NCBI GenBank assembly: GCA_973895155.1
Contig: OZ316895.1
Coordinates: forward strand, 4,588,001 to 4,652,000
From: Marsupella aquatica
Lineage: Eukaryota; Marchantiophyta
DNA length: 64,000 nucleotides
Reading direction: 5' to 3'
Shown here: piece by piece, positions 20,956-32,962 of the stretch
How the letters are laid out: each line of letters opens with the position of its first letter
How positions within the stretch are numbered: position 1 is the first letter of the stretch
Program-made: the position numbers and the translations under genes
The notes under the pieces: generated by a model
Told to the model about the DNA's origin: nothing
Seen by the model: only the letters and a program-made list of their open reading frames with translations
The model's database searches: none

Positions 20956-23900
20956 ATGGCAACTGAGTCCGACCTCGATGATCTGGCTGGGTTCCTCTCC
21001 GCGCCGTCGCCTCAGGTTCTTCTCTCCCTTCAATCTGACTGGACAAGCTCAATTCCCGGAATTGCCTGCCTTCTTCTGCCAAGTCTGTTGATTTTCTTTC
21101 AGCGTAACAGACTTTTGAGCAACGGCGTGTTGCAATTGAAGAGCTGAATGCTAACGTCCCGGAGAGTTGAATTTATTTGAGTTTCGTGTCGGCGAGAGAG
21201 AATGGGTTGTCCTCCTTATTTATTACTTTTATGTTGTTTCAGTTGAAGAAGGCCACAGTGGAGATTGTGCAAGGATTGTCTGGCACTGACGATGGTATTC
21301 GAGTCCTGGCTATCAAGTCACGTCTCCTTCTACCACCCCTTCTGAAGCTGCTCGGAGATCAGCAGGTAACTGACCTGACTAGCCATCTGAGGACCAAAAG
21401 GACCGAAATCAGTTCCCTCGTTCGCTAAGTTTTCATTTTGAGCTCTTCCTCTTTTATGTGCCGAATTATCTTCTCTCTCCATTTTTGTGTTCTGCTGGAG
21501 TGGATAACCCACCACGAGTCGGCTATCAAATGTGAAAAAGTTGATATTCAATTCACTCTACGTATCTGATCTCCAGAAGATTAAAAATCGCAGCATACTG
21601 TCCTCTAAGACGCGTCCTATTGTACTCTCTGGCCTCATATTTCCACGTAATCTAAATATCCTTGATTTCAATTCCTCGAAACGCTCTGGCTGTTCAGTTA
21701 GCAGGGGTAGATTCTCTGGTAAATCAGTTGATGCCTGCTCAATTTAGTTTACATTTAACTCGATGTAGGTCACAGAGGGCTTGCGGCGAAATGTTTTGCA
21801 CAGGAGATCCTGGGTTTTTTGCAAAGGCCCTTAGCAATTAGGATTGATGATGGACAGGACATGCAGCCTGCAAGCTGTGTCGCGTGAACGGTCATACCAT
21901 GTCCAGCCATTCGTAAATGTGCTGCTCCCTCATTTATGACTCTATTCGTTGCTTACAGGAGATTTCTCAAGTGGCGGCGGAAGCTCTTGTTAATCTCTCT
22001 CAGGATGAAAAATTAGCAGAAGCCTTGATCAGTGCTGGTGCAGTTGATAAGGCAATGGAGTTCATAGGGAAACCTGGTTGTAGTATCAATCGACTGTTAG
22101 TGATGCTACTTGTCAACCTCACTCAACGAGAATCTGGGGCCCTAGAACTTCTCCAGGTGAATATGCATGCTTGTCAGTACAAGTGCAAAGGAATTTGTTG
22201 GTACTATACTAAACGTCAAAGCACATTCGACGAACTTTTTCAGTTTATACTCGGAGTTTATAACGATTCTTATTTCCTGGCTCAAGAATAGAGCTTATGG
22301 GCTTCTGTTTTCGCGTATCTGGTTATGAAATCGGCAGTTTTTCTGGCTGCAAGGTGTAGGAAGGAGATGCAAAATTAGCTGGCTTGCACGTCAACAAACT
22401 TGTGAGATTTTTCACACGCTTTTCTGGGAATAAGCACGGTAAGTGTCAACTACCTGGAGTAACTACAGTCATAAGAGTGCTCTTTAGGTTTTCGTTTTAT
22501 GTCATTCGTAATTTCTGGGTTCTTACTTTGGTACGGTAGCAGTGTAACAGGGAGAGTCTCGATCAGCAATCCATGTCAGTTTTATCAGTTGTGTAATGTG
22601 CCTTGGAACTCTCCCCTGATCAATTCCCTTAAATCTTTCAGGAGAAGATGCGTTTGAGCACGTTGCTGCTGTTTTGGTGAATATTTCTAGATTAAAAGAA
22701 GGTCGGACCCTTATCCTTGAGCAAAAAAGGGGTTTGTTAAAACAAATACTTCCACAAATCGACTCGAGAAGCCTGATACGGCGACAAGGGGTATATTGCT
22801 ACCTATATCTGAGTCATGACAGTCCAGTGATGTACATCTTGATGACATTGTACTGAACCCAGGATCCGGGATTTCTGCAAGACATCGCCTTGATTTTCTT
22901 GAACTGTCTTGACCTTCCCGTTGCTTCAAAGAAGTAGCAGTAATCATTACTACATGATGACTCTTCAAGCCTGAGACAGAAAAAATCTATAAGGTTAAAT
23001 GTGAGGTGGCCTCTCCCGTTGTACTTGTATGTTACCTCTGATTGCCTTTTGGCAGGTTGCAGGTACTGTACGAAATTGTTGTTTCGAAGCAGATACTGAA
23101 CTGCCTAGTCTGCTTTTGACGTCCCAATTTCTATGGCCCGCTTTGCTTCTGCCGTTAGCTGGAAAGGAGGTGAGATTAGAAGTATGGAGCTGTGGAAAGT
23201 ACATGTTTTAGGCCGTTGGAAACATTTTAAATCAGGAGAAAGATCTGCTTTGCTGAAATATGGTCGTAGTTTCAAGTTTTAGCGAGAAACCTGGTCACCC
23301 TGCTTGACTCGACACTTGTTTACCTCCACAGGCCTACAGAGAGGAAGACACCGCCAAAATGCCTGCTGAGTTGGCCACTCCACTTTCCTTCGAAAGAGAT
23401 GCAGAGGAAGATCCTCAAGTTCGTATCGAGGCTGCTGAAGCCCTCTACTTACTTGCGTTGCAGGTCTCATTTCTTCCCTTATCGAAAGCGCATACTGGCT
23501 TACGTACGGTAGTTACAGTTGCTTTCTGCACTTTTGTCTTTCTCTATGGTTGTTGATCTTTTAAGTGGCAGCTCATTTTTATCCTAACCAAATGATCCCT
23601 ACATCTTGGTTTGTGTTTAGAAGCTAGAACGTGCGCATTGGATGCTTTGTTCACGGATGCCGTTGCGTTGCTATGGTTGACTTGTTTTGCCGGCTATTCA
23701 GGAGGGTGGACGAAGGGCTCTTTGGTCTGTCAATGGGACGAGAATACTTCAAGTAGGATATGAGTCTGAGGAAGACCCTAAAGTGATGGAGGCGTATGAA
23801 AAAGTTGGTGCTCTGGTACGCATTTCTCAAACATGCTTCTCGTCATGCAGATGGCTAATAAATTTTGGGTGTGAAGTGGAGTTAGTTACCCGTGTCCCCC

Positions 23901-24064
23901 TGTCCGAGGGATGGTCTGCTAGAATGTTTGATCAAAGTGTGTCGTGATATCTATTCACGTGCAATTACAGAGCTGATTATGCCCTATGCCCTCCTGACTT
24001 GCGTTTCTTGTCTCTTTTATTTTTTATGCAGCTTGTGGAGGAAAGTCTTTCTGCAGAACCATAG
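20956..24064 (+). CDS. HGH1: HGH1 homolog (armadillo-type eEF2-folding co-chaperone)
   Basis: Nine exons (20956-21015, 21243-21365, 21959-22156, 22360-22438, 22642-22790, 23056-23169, 23332-23463, 23702-23815, 24032-24064) join in phase to 333 residues, close to the ~340 of the Arabidopsis homolog At1g14300. Diagnostic stretches are AAEALVNLSQ, RLLVMLLVNLTQ, FEHVAAVLVNIS, VAGTVRNCCFEADTELPSL, FLWPALLLPLAGKE, AKMPAELATPLS and RALWSVNGTRILQVGYE ending in EEDPKVMEAYEKVGAL. These are the DUF383/DUF384 regions of the FAM203/HGH1 family, built from ARM-like helices. Family knowledge: yeast Hgh1 delivers eEF2 domains to TRiC/Hsp90 in the cytosol. The last exon encodes only ten residues (LVEESLSAEP) before the stop. 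Every intron has GT-AG ends. A LINE remnant abuts the promoter. Confidence 0.95.
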
Positions 24065-27000
24065 AATTAGCCACCTGTGTCTTTCTATGTATTCATCCAT
24101 AAGTTTTCCCTCATGAGAGATTCTCGAAACATGTAGATTCACCCCCTCAGACAGTAGCTTAGATACAAGCACTGTAATTGGAAAGGGTCAATTGACCTTC
24201 AGAATAATCAGTCCATGGGAGTAATGGACGGTTTATGCACAGAATTCAGAGCGAATTTGTAATTTTTAATGTATCTGAAGCAAGCCTGTTCGGGAATGTT
24301 GATTTGGAACAACACTTATCAGAGGTACTCATCTAGCTACTCGATCATCATTTTTAATGTCTGCATTAGCAAATGTCTCGTGTGACTTTTCAAGTAAAGA
24401 CACTTGTTTTTGAGATGAACTGTTCTAGAAAGTATAAGCCACGCTGGGACAGCTTGAAGGGCTGTATGTTTGGCTGCTCGTCTGAGAACCTGACAAAAGA
24501 AAACGAGCACTCTCAGTAGGTACTGTAGTCCTTTTATGGTGGAGAAATATCCCCAGCCATGGAAGGCAAAATGGATGGGAAAATATGGGGCAGAGTAAGA
24601 CGAAGGGAAAGTCCTTGGGATTGTCGGACTTGTGATCAAAGGCAAGCTTTCATAGGACCTCGCGACAACTAGAAGGTTAGGAATGTACATATAAGTGCCT
24701 TCGTTGAACCCCAAAATCTCAAGAGATCGGTGAGTAAAGCGAGCATATGAATTGCAGAGTTAGGTTCATTGGATCGGCAAGGATTCCGAGGTACTGGAAA
24801 GGAGGGACTGGAAAGGTCTGGTGAAAGTTGGGTGAGTACCAACGTTTCGAGGAGAACCCAGGTCCCCAATTGTGGTTCTCTGCAAACAAAATCTTTCAGG
24901 GTGATCCCCATGAGGGTTGCAATGATCTGCATCTTGTGAGCTGCTGTGGTCTATGGGAGCTTCGGTTTCCTCCCGTGTATAAATTAATATTTTTATAAAT
25001 GATTATATTTTCCTTGAAGGAGAATTTTACAAGATGAAGCATGGGGACACAGGGGTCTGGATTTCTTCAGCCCATCTCCATAGACTGGAACTCATCCTCT
25101 AGAGGGGGTAATGGGATGTAAACCCCTAGGGCAGGGAGCTTGAGGTGGATTACAGTCCATTATACTCAAATGAGTGAGGATGAGTTATTGATACTTATAC
25201 TCAAATGAATTTTTTTAAACATTCATTCGTCATGGTTTGTCATTGGTGCTTTAATTGTAATTTTCATTCAAATTTGAAAATCCCCAGGTCAGACTGGCAT
25301 AGGGGTTCCGTGGCTCACCCGGAGGGTAATGCATCCTAACCATCCCCAGAAATACAAAGAAAATAAATTCACAAGGGGTTTATAGGGGTAGCGAAGGGTC
25401 TAGTTTGTTAGTTGGAAGAACACCAAAGAGCGATTCTTCTAATCTATGTACTAGTGGGTTGGAACCAGCAATCCTACCTAGCATCCTGTAGGCATCAACA
25501 GAATCCTCTGTGCTTTTTATACCTAGTTGTTGGTGGGTTCACAAAAACTTGGATCTAAAAATGTTTTATAGTTTTTCATTAAAAAAAAAAACTAGTTTAG
25601 GGTAGTGAATGACAGAACCTGGAGGGTAGATCACCTAGACAAAAGAACAGTGGCCACTTAGGGGCCGGGGCCGGGCCCGTGTTATAGCCGGCTGTGATGT
25701 AATGCTCAGTACAAATTTGGAGGGCATTATAAAACTTGTCCTCTAGTTTTACTAAAAATAGTAAGAATAACAAAATCTCTTAGTCCTTTAGGTTAGGGAC
25801 ATTATGGGCAATAACAGCCTCTCAAAACTTGAGCTAAAGCACTCAGTTTTAGGGGCGTGTGGCTCATAATGCTCTGGTATGGCCCATGATGCCCTGTTAT
25901 CAAGGCCTAATTATACGCTAAATGCCCTTTGTGAGTTTTCTCTTTGTAATGTCAGGGCTTTATGGAAAACAATGCCAAGATTTGGATGAATTGAGATTAG
26001 TAAAAATAAAAATCTCTTAGGCCTTAAGGTATTCTTACCAGAACATTATGCCCAATAGTAGCCCCTCAAAACTAGAGTTGAAGCTCTCGTTTTCCAAGCA
26101 TTATAGGACACAGTGCGCTGGAAACATATCTTTACTATATACATAACTAGTGAGGGATGGCTCAAAAAAATAAATCTAGAGAGGTTCAAGACAGAGACAT
26201 GATTGTGCTGAAGGAACGAGCTGATTGAAAAATAGAGTGATAGGAATTGGAGAGTCTCACATACATGGTTTCAACTCCTATCTCATTTGAATTGAAATGC
26301 AGAGTGAGGAATTGAGTTTGTCTCACTTAGCCACTGTAAGTTAAAATGTAGGAAGGCCATTGAAGAACTGACTAAAACCTATCTGAAGCTCGACGTCTAG
26401 TATTCGTCTGGACGTTCCAGATCTTCTTAAAACTCATCTAGAAGTGGTCTGAGATCGACATCAAGAGTACGTATATTCCTCGGCGTTGTCAAAACTATAG
26501 TTGTACTTTTAGAAGTGAGATCGCGCGCAAGACCACTACCTTTTCAGTTCCTCAATCTTGAAAGTGTTTAATGAATGACGTCGAATTGTAGTTGTTGAAT
26601 TGATGATTGAGTTGTAATGAAAGAATTCTATAATTGGCCTGAGCCCTCTAGTCCACGGTTCTGGACTAGAGACTGTTATGTGCAAACTAAAGTGAGGGGC
26701 ACACTGGTAATTCCCATTCGTTTAGAAGTCCTCGTTATGAAAGCCGATTGCCATGGACGAATTACCACTACACCGTAAACCCTAATCAGTTCTCGGGGTA
26801 TCTGATGTGAGGCAGAGGGAAATTCTTTAGGTTGGATGCATGTATGCCAACCCTAGGAACTTAGTAATCACTTCCATCCTCAATTGTGAAATTTATGTTG
26901 CCCTTGTGCTCCTCTTTGCTTTATAAATCTCAAATATGTTCTGGTATTGACGACATCACTCCTGAATACGTAGTGGATTTTAGGTGTGTTTGTAGTAGAA

Positions 27001-27834
27001 CTCCTGAGCGAGTGGTCAAATGAAGGTGAGAAGACGTTGCAGCTTTAGTGACAATTTTGTGTGCGCCGAGCCAGCTATCACTACTGCAGTCATTCGGAAT
27101 GTAGTTGTCTTATTTCTTTGGTTGCAACACTTACATTGGACGGCTTCATCACCGTGCTCAGGACGTTCTACCGAACCATACCTAGCGATAGCATGGCCAC
27201 TCCATATCAATAATAGCTCCTAGTTGACGAACTCTCAACATCATCAGATTGACTTCAGTAGCTGTGCAAATGGGTGGGTTCCAAAAACTGCGAAAGAGAG
27301 CTGTGACCTCACATCTGGCTCAGATTTGCAATCACAAGATCGTGCAATCAGCTCTAAGATGCCATCTGGTAGCATGATTTTCATTCACCTCCGGGCAACC
27401 AAGAGTACACTACCATTCTAATTATGGAATCTAGCAAGGTCCTACCAGGGTGAAGAAGCAGATCACGATTCGCATAGAAGCTAAGCTCCCCACGAGAACG
27501 CCAACTTGATACCAGGTAATATCCAAAGTAAGCACATTACAAAAAATGCCTTTCTGCACAGCCACATGATCTGCTGAAAACAGAACACATAATACTCCTC
27601 TCTCCAATCCAGAGGGGCATTCCAGTTAGTGTAGAAGTTTACTCAACAGACCCTCGTCAATTTGGTCATGAGAAGAATTAATTCCTGACGTCCATAAACG
27701 ATTGGTTTGAAGATTGAGGCCAATCGAATCAACTGCTGCCGATTCTCACCTCATACCCTGACAGGCAAGAGTCCACTTGGGTTAAAATGCCCACACGGCC
27801 TTCTATTAGGTGGCCAAAACAGGAACATGTAGGT
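24065..27834. other. Gene-free stretch with a ~270-bp degenerate duplication
   Basis: The first few hundred bases are likely the HGH1 3' UTR. At 25700-26110 two diverged tandem blocks share, in order, 'aaaatctctta', 'acattatg', 'cctcaaaact' and 'ttgaagc/gctaaagc'. Frames at 27020-27420 are open but show no recognisable domain, and I do not call them a gene. The part next to 27834 is the probable PYM 3' UTR. Confidence 0.5.
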
Positions 27835-29595
27835 TTAATGAGTGGCAGCAGCAAGTTTAAATCCCAAATCCTCCAATTCTTTGCGCAAGGTATTCAATTT
27901 AGACAGCTTTTCGACTTGTTCCGGTGCCAGTGTTGCCGTACTTGATGACGAAGCCTGAAGTGTCTCCGACAAACGGATCTGTAAAACCATTTCGAGAAAC
28001 AATATAATTAAATTCACATCCAACAATCGGTGAACGTACATGGCGACATGAAGTTAGTTCTCATTTATCATACTTTCCAAATGCTCCTACCCTGATTTGG
28101 AAAAAGGACACTTCCGAGCTCGACAGATCAAAAGAAAGTAATTTCAAAAATTCACACTTAACATTTTGCCCAGATGCAGCAGATTTGCATCATTCTCAGA
28201 ACAAATCTTCCCTATACCAAAATATTAAGACACATAGTAGCCCACGATAGGTCTTCAAAAGGAATGCGGTAAAACGTCTCGACATTCAGAGGAGAAGAAC
28301 AACTTGCTTACATTCTGATAGCTACCTGCTGACCCAAACCCACAGCAAATCCTCAACGAACAATACCTTTTTGCGCAAAGCACGTATCCGTTTCTCGAGA
28401 TCAACTTTAGAAATGTTATCCTCTTGAGGGACAGCAGCTTTTGACGGAGCCACACTGAGAGAGTTCATCTGGTGAATGACACTGCTGACATCTTGTCCGG
28501 ATCTACGTTCAGATCCTGCGGAAGCCAACTTCTCCTCGTGGATAGCTCCATCCCCAGTATCTCTAGAATGTGTTGAATCAGCAGATGGAGGAGTTGCAGA
28601 GGATGCCCCCTGCCGCAGGAGAGACGCGTTTTAAAAAAGGAATCTTGTGTAAGAGGGATACACAGCAATCGTAAAATTACACTTTTACGGTAGGACGTGA
28701 CAAACCGTTCAGTGATTGAAGACCCGCAGCAACTCAATCCAACTACTTAAGCTACTAACAACCTCAAAACAATTTCTGAATTTTGGGGGCACTACTTGGC
28801 TAAGACCATGTCTAAATAGACAGTTTGACTGTGCACTCTTTGGATTCTAGACTCCTCACTGAAAGCCCTTACCTAAAATCCTATATCAGCAACCCTAAAC
28901 AGTGTTCGGCAAGACACTGCCCATTTAATCTTCAGCTGCCATCTGAACGTCAACATCCATATCTCTCCCTACCTCAGCCAGGAAGGTCAAGCATCAAACG
29001 GACAGCACCTGCTGCTTTTTCTCCTTCCTCTTCTCGTTCTTCTTTGCCGCCTTCGTCTTCGGCTTTGACGCGTCTTCTGGACCATAGCCGGGTGGCACTG
29101 AGGGCATACCCTGTTTGAACTGCGACGTCACAAACACCCAATATCGCTAAATATGAGTGATATTGTGATGTCAATTCGTGCCTTGGAATTTCGAAGGCTT
29201 AGCCATGCCTTCGAATTTCGAAGTTTAAGGAAAACATTTACCAGGTGCATATCCCAAACTTCAGAAATATGAAGAGACTTGCACCACGACATTGGTGACT
29301 CAAATGGCCATTAAATGAAGAAACACTGACTTGGTAGGAAAAGCCTATCAGGTGAAAGCAAAGATACTGTGCGCATTACAATGATCAATGACTTCTCGAG
29401 TCTTTTGGCCAAAAAAAGGCACAGATTGGAGAGAAGGAGACATACCAGCACAGCTTTAGATTGATAGACAGCTACTTCGTCTTGAGGAGTGTAACCTGCA
29501 CGAATCCGCACGGGCTTACGCAGCGTTCCATCAGGACGTCTTGATGCAGCTAAAACTCTCTCCCCATCTTTTGGGACCTCCACCGATCCACTCAT
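27835..29595 (-). CDS. PYM: PYM (partner of Y14 and Mago) homolog
   Basis: Four minus-strand exons (29595-29446, 29119-29009, 28609-28367, 27978-27835) join at phase 0 throughout to 215 residues. The N-terminal Mago/Y14-binding (WIBG) domain at about 12-47 reads GERVLAASRRPDGTLRKPVR then IRAGYTPQDEVAVYQSK. A basic linker at 66-87 (KPKTKAAKKNEKRKEKKQQ) follows, typical of PYM. The acidic middle is less conserved. The C-terminal part has DLEKRIRALRKK and later IRLSETLQ, LAPEQVEKLSKLNTLRKELE, the paired helices that in animals contact the 40S ribosome. Family knowledge: PYM dismantles exon junction complexes by binding the Y14-Mago pair during or after translation. Exon 2 (FKQGMPSVPPGYGPEDASKP...) is not an open frame from an ATG and was recovered by splice phase. 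The start codon is well placed ahead of the domain. Confidence 0.95.
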
Positions 29596-29707
29596 CTTCG
29601 TCCACGAGATTACAGCCCAGAGGATCTTTCACACCAGGCAGCCAACTCTAAATTCCTTTCCTCCCCCCAAGACTTCACGACACTGAATTGCATTCTTTCC
29701 AACTCCT

Positions 29708-29805
29708 CCACCGTCTATGGATCAATCACTCAATCCTCCACCGTCTATGGATCAATCACTCAATCCTCCACCGTCTATGGATCAATCACTCAATCCTCCA
29801 CCAAA
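29708..29805. repeat. 30-bp tandem repeat, 3 perfect copies
   Basis: Three copies of a 30-bp unit beginning 'cctccaccgtctatggatca' plus a partial fourth lie about 110 bp upstream of the PYM start codon, so probably in its promoter or leader. The copies are identical, so the array is young. Confidence 0.92.
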
Positions 29806-30240
29806 TCATTCCGTCAATCGCCTCGCAACACCAGTCTCTCCTCTCTTCTTCGATCTCACCTTCTACAAGATCATTTTTGCCGGCTACAGGATTTCGATGA
29901 TTCCCGACAGATCGATCAATTTTCCCGCCAGAGCAACTTCTTCAAACTCGTACTCCGGCGCTCAGATTGGCCGCAACACAACAGGACTCGATCGGTGCCC
30001 AAAGCACCTCCACCACCTCCGTCGGCACTGTACCCAAGTCGATGCGAGGCGAGATGGAGAGACACGGCTGATTGAGAAGAGGAAGATGGTAGCTCGACTC
30101 CAATCCGCTTCCTCTCTCTCTCTTACTGAGAGAAACCTACTGTACAGTTACACTCTCTCTTCCTCTGTGTGAGGGAAAATGCACCTCGCTTTACTGTAGT
30201 AGTAGATCGATCAACCAAGCCGGGATTGTGGAGTCGGCGT
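29806..30240. other. Upstream of PYM, no gene supported
   Basis: Frames 29717-30172 (+) are open but read through the 30-bp array and show low-complexity composition. A half unit of the following 65-bp repeat ('ctactgtacagtt') is already present at 30137. Confidence 0.45.
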
Positions 30241-30245
30241 CTTGT

Positions 30246-30580
30246 CGAGAAACCTACTGTACAGTTCCTCTCTCTCGACTACGCCGGGATTGCCAACTCG
30301 GCGTTTTGCCAAGAGACCCTGCTGTACAGCTACTCTCTCTCGACCACGCCGGGACTGCCAACAGGCGTTTCGCCGAAAGACCCTACTGTACAGTTCCTCT
30401 CTCTCGACCATGCCGGGACTGCCAACTCGGGGTTTTGCCGAGAAACCCTACTGTACAGTTCCTCTCTCTCAACCACGCCGGGATTGCCAACTCGGCATTT
30501 TTCTGAGAAACCCTACTGTACAGTTCCTCTCTCTCAACCATGCCAGGATTGCCAACTCGGCATCTTGCCGAGAAACGTAT
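30246..30580. repeat. ~65-bp minisatellite, 5 copies, each with the palindrome CTGTACAG
   Basis: The palindromic word 'ctgtacag' recurs at 30257, 30322, 30386, 30451 and 30516 (spacings 65, 64, 65, 65). Each unit continues 'ttcctctctctc', 'ccacgccgggattgccaact' and 'cggc.tttt.ccgag'. Units differ at scattered positions. The array produces long accidental open frames on both strands (for example 30169-30804), which I do not accept as genes. Confidence 0.92.
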
Positions 30581-30891
30581 TAGGGGGTCTCAAAATTTGG
30601 GCCGCCCAGATTTTTTTGGTAACTGACCGCAGGCCGTGTGGCCCCACACAGTGCACAATGACGGACCGTTGGGGGCAGGGGTATGCAGTTCTGAGACACC
30701 CCGGGTTAGGCTGCGCTCGGACTTGCAAGAGTGTCGGGCCGTCCTCTTTTGAATTTCTAAGTCTGGAAACAACTCTCACCGCACTCGACATTCTTCGCGA
30801 TTGAACCACTCAGCAACCTACGCATTCAATCTACGATTTTGTGCTAATGCCACGATGGACATTTTGGCCGATTAGTTCTTAAGTTCTTGTC

Positions 30892-32520
30892 ATGGATGCC
30901 TTATGCAATTCCCTCCCTATCCTCGTAGCACAAGTGCAAGACTTAGAAGCAGATGTTGAGCAGCCGACTACTCACAGGAGCGAGGAGAACTTAGAGACCG
31001 ATGTTGTCATGGCTGCCAATAATGTTGCAAGAGCATCAAGAATGCCATTTCAAGCTCCACGTCCATCGATCACAGGAGTTTTTGGGCAAGGTGTGCCAAT
31101 GCCTCACCCAAGTTCCCAGATTGGAGGAAGGTGGAAGACGTCTCAACGGACCTGGCCAAGGACGACGTCGACTTGCAAGAGCTCCAGTTGATAGGGGCAC
31201 TAAGTTCATGTCAGACAACTATGTCAAGATTCTGGATTATGTAGAGATTCCAAAGAATTTCAATGCCATACATGGCTCCGGGAAAAATAGGCCTGGTGGA
31301 AAATACCAATCTAAGAGTCAGTGTTCACAAACATGGCAGTGGTCTTGGCTGAGTACGATTTCCCTGTGATGGATGGAGCAAATCTCAGCAAGAGATTTGG
31401 GAGGTATGTGGAGATGTTTAGGAAGCCTTTGGTCCTGAAAAACTCTAGCAGTGGGGGTCTCACAAAAGAGTATCAAACTGGCATGACACTTCAAGGGAAA
31501 TTGGAAAAATTGTGCCCACATTTTGATCGTATGCGGGAAATTTATGGGAATCAAGCCAATGTGGCTCCTCCTGGTAGTTTCAACCAAGGCTTTAGTAATT
31601 CAGGGCTCATTATTTTGTGTGCTTGAGATGAAGCTCAAGGTGCATAAAATTGTGATGAAGATGGATGAAGATTGTGAGGAGGCACAAGCACCAGAGCCAA
31701 CAGAAATCATGACCGGTGAGTTGTTTAATCTATATCCCCTGTTATATCCTACAATTGAATAGGTGAGTGGCTTATTTTCTCTATAGATGAATGACAATCA
31801 ATGTACTTCTTTTGTTGAATGTATAGATGGACCTGCTGAAGTCGATGATAGTGGTTCTACTCCAATGCATTTAGAGGACGATGCAACTGAACCTTGGACC
31901 TAGACCCAACCAATTTCTGAAGAAGGAAGCCCACCGACAATTCCTAAGCAGACTCCGTCCGTTGGAATAGAGGAGTGTGCTCCATTGCCATCCCAAAATC
32001 ATTGCCCATCTCTGCACAAAATCAACGTGTGCCTCCTACACAGAATCAACGACCAAGTTTTGCATAGAGGCCTGTGGGATCACAAGGAAATGGTCCCACA
32101 CCAGGTCGAACCAATTCAAATAGGGCAGTGAATGATCAAGTGAGACAGAAGAAGAAACAGTCACAAGATAACCAGGGAAGCACAACATCCAAGAATACAT
32201 TGGGAAGGGCCTACATTGAAAGCCGAAGAGACAAATTGGAATTCAGGAGAGAACTCATTGGGAGTAAAGAGAAGTGGAAACAGGCTTAAATGTTGGATTG
32301 CAAGCTTGCCCAGATTGATCAATCCAAGAAGGATCATCAAGAGAGGTTGCACAAAATGAAGGTAGGGGAATTCCAGGCAACCAAAGCTGAAAAACAACAA
32401 TGCCTTGAGCAGCAACACAACATGATGATGGCATGTATGAGCCTGAAGACTTCATTGCTTACTGAGCTAGTCCGTCGCCTAAAATCAAAGGAAGAGATTA
32501 GCACCTAAAATCAAAGGAAG
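30892..32520 (+). pseudogene. Decayed transposon-associated SANT/Myb-like protein gene
   Basis: Frames shift and stop repeatedly, but the pieces follow one another: 30892-31191 (acidic start), 31200-31320 in another frame (KFMSDNYVKILDYVEIPKNF), 31321-31610 (FTNMAVVLAEYDFPVMDG, LQGKLEKLCPHFDRMREIYG), then 32074-32508 (Lys/Gln-rich coiled tail, with an in-frame stop after KEKWKQA). The middle resembles the Myb/SANT-like accessory proteins that accompany plant PIF/Harbinger transposases. I infer it is the partner of the transposase remnant that follows on the opposite strand. It is not functional as it stands. Confidence 0.6.
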
Positions 32521-32960
32521 AGATTAGCATATTGATGAAGTTAGTGCAGACTGATGTTCCACCTCCTGCAGTTGCCTTTGAAGCAGATTCGATGTTCACT
32601 GACGAGTTTGGTTTAGGTGTAGACATGCATTTTACCCCATAGTTTCTTGTGCTTCAGCCTCATTTGCCTAGTGAAATTTTGGTACATACAGGCATCATGC
32701 AAATGGCAACTTCCACTTACTGTAATTGACATTATCATTTAGCTCTTTTATTTCAAAGAAGAATTTACATGATTTCTAGTGTGATGCAAAATTGTATCCT
32801 CTTGTATCTACTTCTATCATTTAACTATCCTGTGAGTTATCCCTTGTATCTACTCTAAGTCTTAGTCTAGGCAGCCTCTAGGTGTATGATTGAATGTCAA
32901 TGCATGTTGCATTACTCTCCTCTGCAATGTCCTCCCTACATTCTATGATGCCTGGTTGCA
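32521..32960. other. Spacer between the two convergent transposon remnants
   Basis: AT-rich DNA lies between the 3' ends of the SANT-like remnant and the transposase remnant. No coding signal is seen, which fits the convergent layout of a PIF/Harbinger-type element. Confidence 0.5.
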
Positions 32961-32962
32961 TG

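Noticed and set aside
29717-30172. 151-codon frame with 'MDQSLNPPPS' repeats
   Set aside because: Produced by the 30-bp array upstream of PYM. The remainder has no recognisable feature.
30169-30804. 211-codon plus-strand frame and its overlapping frames
   Set aside because: They run through the 65-bp minisatellite, whose near-multiple spacing leaves frames open. No domain is seen, and the units drift in length, which would break any protein repeat.
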